Of a stretch of 7,521 bases of DNA, positions 1 to 7,521 are shown one piece after another (positions within the stretch are counted from its first letter, which is position 1; every line of letters begins with the position of its first letter). The notes beneath the pieces are model-generated. The model was not told the DNA's origin. It saw only the letters and a program-made list of their open reading frames with translations, and did not search any database. The translations under genes were made by a program, and so were the position numbers. Source of the stretch: Actinomycetota bacterium (GTDB lineage Bacteria; Actinomycetota; Geothermincolia; Fen-727; Anoxymicrobiaceae); NCBI GenBank assembly GCA_016649525.1, contig JAENXM010000080.1, positions 1 through 7,521 on the forward strand, in the 5' to 3' direction.

Positions 1-704
1 AGGCGGTACCTCCCCACCTTCCCGCGCAGTTCCTCGTCGTATGTCGCCTCTACGCCCGACAGCCCTATCTCGTCCCCCGCCTGGTAGCCCTTTCCCTTCT
101 TCTCCTTCAGCACCTCGGGCGAGATCTCGCCCAGGTAACCGATGACGTGTGCGGCGAGCTCCTTGTTGGGGTACTCCCTCATCGCCTTTGTGCCCGCTAT
201 CACGCCGGGGAACTCGCGCTGGTGCTCTCTCACGTAGGTCACGATGTCCTCACCCACATCGCTCTTTATGAGCACCGCCCGCCGGTTCGGAGCCTGGGAC
301 TTCTCAATCTTGTATTTGATCTCGCCCTGACCTATCCCGAGCAGCTTTGATAGCCTGTCTATGACCTTGTTATCCTCTCTGAGCTCCGCGGGAACAACGG
401 ATATCGTGAGCGCACTACGGTTTTTCACGATCACTTTGCCGTTGCGGTCGAGGATGCAGCCTCTCGGCGCGTCGAGGGATATTTCTCGGATGCGGTTGCC
501 CTCGGCCTTCTTGCGGTAGTTGTCGCCAGAGACTATCTGCATGAACCACAGGCGCGCGAACAGCACGCAGAACGCGGCTATTATGATGAGTCCGAGGACC
601 GCCAGCCGCCGCTGGAGGTTGTCCTGAGCCGAATCATGTTTATAGTGCGTTGTCTCGTCGGGCTTGTACTTCAGCCTCGTCCGATCAAATATCCTAATCT
701 TCAA
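1..704 (-). CDS. mrdA: Penicillin-binding protein 2 (elongasome transpeptidase), 3' end outside window
   Basis: PBP2 is the membrane-anchored D,D-transpeptidase that cross-links peptidoglycan during cell elongation, paired with the glycosyltransferase RodA. The 234 visible codons cover the N-terminal, non-catalytic part: a basic cytoplasmic tail (residues 1-33), one membrane anchor (about 35-58), the conserved APRG..LDRNG segment (79-89) that opens the pedestal domain, EYP (177-179) with HVIGYLGEIS (186-195), and GLSGVEATYDEELRG (214-228), typical of class B PBPs. The catalytic SxxK, SxN and KTG motifs lie beyond the window. The start is read as TTG at 704-702: it has GGGAG eight bases upstream, the frame closes with a TGA at 722-720, and no in-frame ATG or GTG occurs before the membrane segment. 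It lies 20 nt after mreD, so it is probably in the mreBCD operon, and rodA is expected next. The family call is firm; FtsI-type PBPs are less likely given the mreBCD context. Confidence 0.93.
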   Translation of the reverse strand, partial: MKIRIFDRTRLKYKPDETTHYKHDSAQDNLQRRLAVLGLIIIAAFCVLFARLWFMQIVSGDNYRKKAEGNRIREISLDAPRGCILDRNGKVIVKNRSALTISVVPAELREDNKVIDRLSKLLGIGQGEIKYKIEKSQAPNRRAVLIKSDVGEDIVTYVREHQREFPGVIAGTKAMREYPNKELAAHVIGYLGEISPEVLKEKKGKGYQAGDEIGLSGVEATYDEELRGKVGRYR

Positions 705-712
705 CTTGAAAT

Positions 713-717
713 CTCCC
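713..717 (-). promoter_or_regulatory. Ribosome binding site deciding the TTG start of mrdA
   Basis: GGGAG on the minus strand lies eight bases before the TTG at 704. It is the only Shine-Dalgarno-like element near the 5' end of this reading frame, and it supports a non-ATG start that an ATG-only gene finder would miss. Confidence 0.6.
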
Positions 718-724
718 GCTCAGC

Positions 725-1252
725 TCACCTGCCGCCAGGCCTGGTGAGTATCAGCGACTCCCCCTTTTGGGTGAAACTGAATCTTCTCATTACAGGATAC
801 ACCACGAGCACCGCCAGCACATTGTACACAGCTGCCGGAAGGATGACCCCGAGCACATTGAAAGGAGGGAGGTTCTCCTGGCCGAGCATCAGGAGTGTCA
901 ACTGGTTCACGGAAAGCTCGAGTATTGTGACTATGAACACGAGCAGAACGGGGAGAAGGATGGAATACGTCATGAAGAACTCCTTGAGCACGCCCGCCAG
1001 GAAGGCGGCTACAGTCTCGGAGAAAGCCCCCACGCCCATCACCTGGGGGCCCACGATGTCCTGCAGCATCCCGCCGCAGAAACCAACGATCGCTCCCTCG
1101 ACCGGCCCCTCCTGCACAGCCACGACCACCGCCACCACCAGTATCAGATCCGGCTGGACGCCGAAAAGCTTGAACTGGGGCATGACAGCGATCTGCAGTA
1201 TGAAAGCAAGCACAACCGCGCCGGCCAGGAAGATCTGGCGCCTGCGGCTCAT
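725..1252 (-). CDS. mreD: Rod shape-determining membrane protein MreD
   Basis: MreD is an integral membrane protein of the elongasome that works with MreC to link cytoplasmic MreB filaments to the wall-synthesis enzymes. The 175-residue product has a normal family length and a short basic start (MSRRRQ). Hydrophobic spans lie at about 6-25, 35-47, 50-66, 73-92, 98-115 and 132-155. The stretch from PDLILVV (34-40) through GPVEGAIVGFCGGMLQDI (49-66) follows the conserved MreD pattern of an early Pro-Asp and a Gly-rich helix ending in Gly-x-x-x-Asp. Its ATG overlaps the mreC stop by four bases (ATGA, 1252-1249), a usual sign of translational coupling, and it has a strong ribosome binding site. 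MreD sequences diverge widely, so the call rests on topology, this motif and position between mreC and mrdA. Confidence 0.93.
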   Translation of the reverse strand: MSRRRQIFLAGAVVLAFILQIAVMPQFKLFGVQPDLILVVAVVVAVQEGPVEGAIVGFCGGMLQDIVGPQVMGVGAFSETVAAFLAGVLKEFFMTYSILLPVLLVFIVTILELSVNQLTLLMLGQENLPPFNVLGVILPAAVYNVLAVLVVYPVMRRFSFTQKGESLILTRPGGR

Positions 1253-2097
1253 TGTGCCTCCTTCAGGATCACGGACTCGGGTTCCGGTGTAATAATGATC
1301 AACACCTTTTCTAGACGCGAGAACCTCACGAACGGTTTCACCTCGACCAGCCGGGCCAGCCCCGCAGACCGCTTCTTGACCTGTGCGACTCTGCCTATCA
1401 CTATCCCCGGCGGACTGGTCCCGCCGAGTCCGCTTGTCACCATGATGTCTCCAACCTGCATCACAGCCTCGTCGTTCATGGGGACGAACCTCATGGTATT
1501 CTCGTTCCGACCCTCTATGACGCCGGTCTCACGGTTACGCAGGTCCCTGGCACCTATGCCCGAGCGCGAGTCTGTGATGAGCTGGACCACGGATGAACGG
1601 GAGCCGACCGCTATTATCCTCCCGGCCAACCCCTCCTCGGTAACGACCGACATATATTTCTTAATCCCGCTGGAAGAGCCCTTGTTTACTATCATGAGCC
1701 TCTTCCAGTTGCTGGGGGACTGCCCAACTATGTCCGCGCCCACCGTGTCGAGCTGGGCGTTCTCCTCGCTCCATTTGAGGAGCCTCTTGAACTCCTCCAC
1801 CTCCGCCTCCAGCTCCCTCGACTCACTGGCCTGGCGCCTGAGGGTCGCCACTTCCTTCTGCAGCTCCCTTTTATCCTTCGAAAGCGAAGGCAGGTGGAAG
1901 AGGTTGACGATGCCGTCCTTCACGGGCCTGAATATCTTCGAGAAGAAGTTCGATATCGGGGAGAGCAGGTCGAGGAAGAAGTTCTGTATTCTATGGAGGG
2001 GACCGGTATCGCTCTCCCTCACGTAGAGGGTCACGAGAGAAATGCACACGATAATGATCACGATAAGGATGATTCGGTTTCTCCTGGAGGATGGCAT
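1249..2097 (-). CDS. mreC: Rod shape-determining protein MreC
   Basis: MreC is a bitopic membrane protein whose periplasmic/extracellular part activates and organises PBP2 in the elongasome. The 282-residue product shows the standard layout: a short basic N-terminus (MPSSRRNR), one membrane anchor (about 9-26), a juxtamembrane stretch rich in Phe, Ile and Leu (37-70), a predicted coiled coil with charged heptads (about 73-108), and a C-terminal domain of two beta-barrels. The signature VTSGLGGTSPPGIVIGRV (220-237) is the conserved loop of that domain. Length is typical. The start is ATG at 2097, 21 nt after the mreB stop, with only a weak purine-rich element (AAGAGAAG) directly upstream, so translation may rely partly on ribosomes arriving from mreB. 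Its stop overlaps the mreD start. No oddities were seen. Confidence 0.96.
   Translation of the reverse strand: MPSSRRNRIILIVIIIVCISLVTLYVRESDTGPLHRIQNFFLDLLSPISNFFSKIFRPVKDGIVNLFHLPSLSKDKRELQKEVATLRRQASESRELEAEVEEFKRLLKWSEENAQLDTVGADIVGQSPSNWKRLMIVNKGSSSGIKKYMSVVTEEGLAGRIIAVGSRSSVVQLITDSRSGIGARDLRNRETGVIEGRNENTMRFVPMNDEAVMQVGDIMVTSGLGGTSPPGIVIGRVAQVKKRSAGLARLVEVKPFVRFSRLEKVLIIITPEPESVILKEAQ
1257..1263 (-). promoter_or_regulatory. Strong ribosome binding site of mreD inside the mreC 3' end
   Basis: AAGGAGG on the minus strand sits four bases before the mreD ATG at 1252 and lies wholly within the last codons of mreC. Together with the ATGA overlap it fixes the mreD start and suggests the two membrane partners are made in a coordinated ratio. 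Confidence 0.8.
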
Positions 2098-2118
2098 AAC
2101 TTCTCTTGACAGGCCTTA

Positions 2119-3165
2119 CTAGCCCGCGGAGGAGATTAACACCTTCTTCATTATGTCGAACTCTTCAAGGCACTTGCCCGAGCCCATGGCGACGCACAGC
2201 AGGGGGTCCTTGGCCATATGGACCGGCATGCCGGTCTCGTGGCGGATCCTGTCCTCGAGGCCGCGCAGGAGTGCGCCTCCCCCGGCCATCACTATCCCCT
2301 GGTCCATGATGTCGCTCGCGAGCTCCGGCGGGGTCTTGTCAAGCGCGTCCTTGACCGTCTGAACGACCTGCGTAACGGGCTCATCGATCGCCAGCCTTAT
2401 CTCCTCTGCCGTCACGACCACGGTCTTCGGAAGTCCCGAGGCGAGGTCTCTCCCTTTTATCTCGCCCTCCTGGTCGTCGTCCCCGAGCGAGAACGCAGAA
2501 CCGATGTTGACCTTCAATACTTCCGAGGTCCTCTCCCCGATCATCAACTGGTAGTCCCTCTTGATGTAGCTGATTATCGACTCGTCCATCTCGTCGCCGC
2601 CGACTCGGATCGACTGGCTCGTCACTATGCCACCCAGGGATATGACGGCGACCTCGGTGGTCCCCCCTCCGACGTCAACTACCATGTTCCCTATCGGCTC
2701 GTGGATTGGAAGGCCCGCGCCGATCGCCGCGGCCATCGGCTCCTCGATGATGAACGCCGCCCTCGCCCCCGCCTGGATGGTCGCCTCCTCGACGGCCCTC
2801 TGCTCGACGCCGGTGATGCCGGAGGGGACCGCCACTACCACGCGGGGACGCGCCAGGGCCCTCCGCTGGTGCACCTTCTGTATGAAGTAGCGGAGCATCT
2901 TCTCCGTGACGTCGAAGTCCGCGATGACGCCGTCCTTCAGGGGTCGGATGGCCACGATGTGCGCCGGGGTACGCCCCACCATCCTCTTGGCCTCCTCGCC
3001 GACCGCGATTATGGCGTTCGTTATGGTGTTTACCGCGACGACCGAGGGCTCGTTGAGGACTATCCCCTCTCCCTTCACGTAGACAAGGGTGTTGGCGGTC
3101 CCAAGGTCGACCGCCATGTCCTTGCCGAACGCGCCGGCCCCGAGCATTCTGGTCATGAGCGACAT
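2119..3165 (-). CDS. mreB: Rod shape-determining protein MreB (bacterial actin)
   Basis: MreB is the actin-like ATPase that forms membrane-bound antiparallel filaments and steers the peptidoglycan elongation machinery around the cell. The 348-residue product has every expected actin-fold element: phosphate-1 loop DLGTANT (20-26), VAVPSGITGVEQRA (111-124), the catalytic-region Glu in IIEEPMAAAIGAGLPI (139-154), phosphate-2 loop DVGGGTTEVA (164-173), the KGRDLASGLPKT segment (237-248) and the adenosine loop GGGALLRGL (295-303). Length is standard. The start is ATG at 3165, nine bases after GGAGAG; later Met codons at residues 4 and 7 are possible but lack a comparable site. It heads the mreBCD-mrdA group after a 166-bp gap holding a candidate promoter and hairpin, so it probably has its own transcription start. 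MreB-like paralogues such as Mbl exist, but the mreC/mreD neighbours favour MreB itself. Confidence 0.98.
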   Translation of the reverse strand: MSLMTRMLGAGAFGKDMAVDLGTANTLVYVKGEGIVLNEPSVVAVNTITNAIIAVGEEAKRMVGRTPAHIVAIRPLKDGVIADFDVTEKMLRYFIQKVHQRRALARPRVVVAVPSGITGVEQRAVEEATIQAGARAAFIIEEPMAAAIGAGLPIHEPIGNMVVDVGGGTTEVAVISLGGIVTSQSIRVGGDEMDESIISYIKRDYQLMIGERTSEVLKVNIGSAFSLGDDDQEGEIKGRDLASGLPKTVVVTAEEIRLAIDEPVTQVVQTVKDALDKTPPELASDIMDQGIVMAGGGALLRGLEDRIRHETGMPVHMAKDPLLCVAMGSGKCLEEFDIMKKVLISSAG

Positions 3166-3174
3166 GGGTTACGT

Positions 3175-3180
3175 CTCTCC
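3175..3180 (-). promoter_or_regulatory. Ribosome binding site of mreB
   Basis: GGAGAG on the minus strand lies nine bases before the ATG at 3165. The leader hairpin ends ten bases further upstream, at 3190, so the site itself is not inside the stem. Confidence 0.65.
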
Positions 3181-3189
3181 TATCGAGAT

Positions 3190-3208
3190 GCGCGGCCTTG
3201 GGCCGCGC
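3190..3208 (-). other. Perfect inverted repeat (8-bp stem, 3-nt loop) in the mreB leader
   Basis: On the minus strand GCGCGGCC, loop CAA, GGCCGCGC forms an all-GC or CG stem with no mismatch, 24 bases upstream of the mreB ATG. It has no T-rich run after it on either strand, so it does not look like a classical intrinsic terminator. If the candidate promoter at 3220-3247 is used, transcription would begin only a few bases before the stem, making it a 5'-terminal hairpin of the mreB mRNA. Such hairpins can protect transcripts from 5'-end-dependent decay. A U-less terminator for ndk readthrough, or a protein-binding palindrome, are alternatives. The repeat is seen directly; its role is inferred. 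Confidence 0.7.
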
Positions 3209-3219
3209 TCAAGAGTCCC

Positions 3220-3247
3220 ATTATGCACAAAATCCCTGTAAAGTCAC
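3220..3247 (-). promoter_or_regulatory. Candidate vegetative-sigma promoter for mreBCD-mrdA
   Basis: On the minus strand GTGACT (3247-3242, four of six matches to TTGACA) and CATAAT (3225-3220, five of six matches to TATAAT) are separated by 16 bases. A start near 3213 would give a leader of roughly 47 nt containing the hairpin and the ribosome binding site. The surrounding stretch 3210-3295 is clearly more AT-rich than the flanking genes. A second -10-like hexamer, TAAAAT (3258-3253), lies upstream but lacks a good -35 element. This is the only non-coding gap large enough for a promoter in the window. The call rests on consensus matching alone. Confidence 0.45.
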
Positions 3248-3331
3248 CCGCAATTTTAACACAACTTTACTTATTAAACATTAGCTAAGGATGCAACAGG
3301 AATCGCGGCAGCTCGGGTGGACTGAAGCTTA

Positions 3332-3748
3332 TTAATCGGCCATTTCGGGGAAGAAAAGGGCTATCTCATGGGCGGCGCTCTCGGTGGAGTCGGAGCCATG
3401 GACGAGGTTACGGGTTACACTTGTCGCGTATGAACCGCGAATCGAGCCCGCGGTTGCATCGAGCGGGTCTGTCGCCCCCATTATCTTCCTCAAGTTATCA
3501 ATCGGGTTTTCACCGGCGATGACGGCAACAACTACCGGACCCTCCGTTATGTAATCAATGAGGTCTTTATAGTAACGTTCGCCCTTGTGCTCTGCATAAT
3601 GCGTCTCGGCGAAGACTCTGTCCATGGTCAGAGTCTTTATTCGCTCAATCCTGTAGCCCTTGCGCTCAACCCGTACAAGCACCTCTCCGATAAGGCCCCG
3701 CGCTACCCCGTCGGGCTTGATTATGAGAAGCGTCCGCTCGATTTTCAT
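3332..3748 (-). CDS. ndk: Nucleoside diphosphate kinase
   Basis: Ndk transfers the gamma phosphate of ATP to NDPs through a phospho-histidine intermediate, balancing cytosolic NTP and dNTP pools. The 138-residue product is full length for a bacterial Ndk. It has the N-terminal signature ERTLLIIKPDGVARG (4-18), MGATDP (90-95), and the active-site segment NLVHGSDSTESAAHEIALFF (114-133) with catalytic His117. RGSYA (104-108) carries Ser where many family members have Asp (RGDF/RGDY); the adjacent Arg104 is kept, so activity is expected. The start is the ATG at 3748, directly after AGGAGG. A longer in-frame reading from 3847 would add 33 residues with no family similarity and would run into folC. 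It lies 8 nt after folC and is probably translated with it. No intrinsic terminator was recognised after its stop. Confidence 0.98.
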   Translation of the reverse strand: MKIERTLLIIKPDGVARGLIGEVLVRVERKGYRIERIKTLTMDRVFAETHYAEHKGERYYKDLIDYITEGPVVVAVIAGENPIDNLRKIMGATDPLDATAGSIRGSYATSVTRNLVHGSDSTESAAHEIALFFPEMAD

Positions 3749-3752
3749 TTCT

Positions 3753-3758
3753 CCTCCT
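3753..3758 (-). promoter_or_regulatory. Ribosome binding site of ndk overlapping the folC stop codon
   Basis: AGGAGG on the minus strand lies four bases before the ndk ATG at 3748. Its first bases are shared with the folC TAG stop (3759-3757), so a ribosome finishing folC sits on the ndk initiation site. This fixes the ndk start and implies translational coupling. Confidence 0.85.
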
Positions 3759-5097
3759 ACCGGTCCTGCCGCATCTCCCGCGACGCGCGCTGGTGCTTGA
3801 AGTAGATCCTGGCCTCGGATACCGTGTAAAGTGAACCTGCCACGCATATGATATCCGTTGGCCCCGCGATATTATACCCGAGCCTCATGGCCGAGGGAAA
3901 ATCAGGCTCGACCCGGTGTTTGATTCCTTCCATCCTGCAGAACGCGCCGAGGCGCTTCGCCGAGATAGAGCGGGGGCTCCGGTTCTCCGTGACGATAAGG
4001 TCCGTCGCGACGCCACCCAGTATGCGCAGTATGCCTCTCGCGTCCTTGTCCTCGAGTATGGACACCACCATCACGAGCCTCTTGTAATCGAACTCCTCCA
4101 GCAGTGTGGAGGCGAGCCTTTCAGCGCCCTGTACGTTGTGAGCGCCGTCGACGATGACCAGGGGTTTCTCGGAGAGTATCTCCAGCCTTCCCGGGATCCC
4201 GCTGGACTCTAGCGCGCGCTTGAAAGCCCCCGCATCGGTTCTCTCGAAGGGGTCGGTATAAGCCTGGGAGGCCGCGACTGCGCAGGCCGCGTTCACCGCC
4301 TGGTGCTTGCCTATCATCGGCAGCTTCATGTCCTTGAATTCCTTCCCGTCGAGTCCTCTCACGGATATGAACTGCGCTGGAGGCTCGCCGGGAACCCTGT
4401 AGGGGATCATGAACTCGAGGCGGAAGTCGCGCCCGAAGAGCTTCATCTCGGCTCCCACCTCTTTGCACCGTCGGGAGATCAGCCTCAAGATGTTAGTGCT
4501 GCTCTCGGCGGTTATGGCTACGGCACCTTTGTTGATGATACCAACCTTCTCGCCGGCGATCTTCGGCCTGCTCCGCCCCAGTTCTTCGACGTGGTCGATG
4601 CCGACGTTCGTTATCACCGCGACCTTCGAGACGACCACGTTCGTCGCGTCCCAGCGCCCCCCCATGCCGGCCTCGAGGACCGCCACGTCTATTCCCTCGC
4701 GCTCGAAATAACTGTATGCGACCGCGGTCACTACCTCGAAATAGGTCAGTGCCTCACCTGCCTTTTTCTCGGCTTTCTCCACGAGAGGCATTATGTCGGC
4801 CAGCGTCCCGGCGAGCTTGTTCGCCGTTATGGGCTTACCGTTGATCGATATCCTCTCGCGGACCGTTTCGAGGTGAGGCGAGGTGAAGAGCCCGACGCGG
4901 AACCCGCAGGTCTGCAGGATGGCGGAGGCCATGCGCGAGACCGAGGTCTTGCCGTTCGTACCGGTGACCTGGATGGCGTCATAAGCTTTCTGGGGGGCGC
5001 CCATCAGTTTCGTGAGGGCGCTGATGCGGTCGAGCGACGGCTTGACCCCCAGCACGATCCTGCTGTCAAGGTAGTCTACTGCCTCGGAATATTTCAT
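3757..5097 (-). CDS. folC: Bifunctional folylpolyglutamate synthase / dihydrofolate synthase
   Basis: FolC is a cytosolic Mur-ligase-family enzyme that uses ATP to join glutamate to dihydropteroate and to lengthen folate polyglutamate tails. The 446-residue product has the P-loop VTGTNGKTS (44-52), TSPHLETVRERISINGKPI (72-90), LEAGMGGRWDATNVV (141-155), ITNVGIDHVEELG (162-174), the Lys expected to be carbamoylated in KIAGEKVGIIN (179-189, Lys184), DGAHN (317-321) in the C-terminal glutamate-ligase domain and GSLYTVSEAR (421-430). Length is typical. The GKTS loop, rather than the GKGS of many other bacteria, is the form I associate with Actinobacteria. ATG at 5097 is the only possible start because an in-frame TAG lies at 5106-5104. 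No good ribosome binding site precedes it, and the valS stop is 9 nt upstream, so coupling to valS is likely. Whether both synthase activities are present cannot be read from the sequence. Confidence 0.96.
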   Translation of the reverse strand: MKYSEAVDYLDSRIVLGVKPSLDRISALTKLMGAPQKAYDAIQVTGTNGKTSVSRMASAILQTCGFRVGLFTSPHLETVRERISINGKPITANKLAGTLADIMPLVEKAEKKAGEALTYFEVVTAVAYSYFEREGIDVAVLEAGMGGRWDATNVVVSKVAVITNVGIDHVEELGRSRPKIAGEKVGIINKGAVAITAESSTNILRLISRRCKEVGAEMKLFGRDFRLEFMIPYRVPGEPPAQFISVRGLDGKEFKDMKLPMIGKHQAVNAACAVAASQAYTDPFERTDAGAFKRALESSGIPGRLEILSEKPLVIVDGAHNVQGAERLASTLLEEFDYKRLVMVVSILEDKDARGILRILGGVATDLIVTENRSPRSISAKRLGAFCRMEGIKHRVEPDFPSAMRLGYNIAGPTDIICVAGSLYTVSEARIYFKHQRASREMRQDR

Positions 5098-5106
5098 GGG
5101 CGGCTA

Positions 5107-7521
<2,415 letters not shown>

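Noticed and set aside
767..2026. Plus-strand 419-codon open frame opposite mreD and mreC
   Set aside because: It lies antisense to two conserved, correctly spaced genes, its product is His/Arg/Ser-rich with no recognisable fold, and such long shadow frames are expected in GC-rich DNA.
3190..3208. Hairpin as a standard intrinsic terminator after ndk
   Set aside because: There is no T-run after the stem on either strand, it is over 120 bases from the ndk stop, and it lies between the predicted mreB transcription start and the mreB gene. U-less termination cannot be fully excluded.
2218..3288. Plus-strand 356-codon open frame opposite mreB
   Set aside because: It is antisense to a complete MreB with every actin motif intact, and its translation is dominated by Arg, Asp, His and Leu, as expected from the complementary strand.
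3749..3847. Longer Ndk reading from an upstream start at 3847
   Set aside because: The extra 33 residues are not Ndk-like and come from folC read in another frame. The AGGAGG at 3758-3753 points to the ATG at 3748.

Overview
The window is a stretch of a bacterial chromosome packed with housekeeping genes, all on the minus strand. In transcription order, from high to low coordinates, they are valS (valyl-tRNA synthetase, 5' end outside the window), folC (folylpolyglutamate/dihydrofolate synthase), ndk (nucleoside diphosphate kinase), mreB, mreC, mreD and mrdA (penicillin-binding protein 2, 3' end outside the window). No tRNA, rRNA, CRISPR array, insertion sequence, phage gene or toxin/defence module was seen, and no stretch over 300 bases lacks a gene.

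Layout. valS occupies 5107-7521, then folC (3757-5097, 9-nt gap) and ndk (3332-3748, 8-nt gap, with the folC stop inside the ndk ribosome binding site). A 166-bp non-coding gap (3166-3331) follows. It is AT-rich against its surroundings and carries a candidate promoter and a perfect 8-bp hairpin just ahead of mreB. mreB (2119-3165), mreC (1249-2097), mreD (725-1252) and mrdA (1-704) then follow with gaps of 21, -4 and 20 nt and read as one transcription unit. The first group supplies translation, folate and nucleotide metabolism. The second is the core of the elongasome, which directs lateral cell-wall synthesis in rod-shaped cells: MreB filament, MreC and MreD membrane partners, and the PBP2 transpeptidase.

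Organism. The order valS-folC-ndk-mreBCD-PBP2 matches, from memory, the arrangement in Streptomyces and other Actinobacteria, and FolC has the GKTS form of the P-loop that I associate with actinobacterial FolC. However, Streptomyces has a small membrane-protein gene (DUF4233 family) between folC and ndk that is missing here. Codon use is also unlike Streptomyces: 11 of the 21 Ile codons in the visible mrdA are ATA. A deep-branching, possibly thermophilic or subsurface actinobacterial lineage fits best, but this is inference.

I see no undescribed system here. The items most worth a second look are the mreB leader (promoter plus 5'-proximal hairpin), the lineage clues, and the TTG-started PBP2 with a long cytoplasmic tail.
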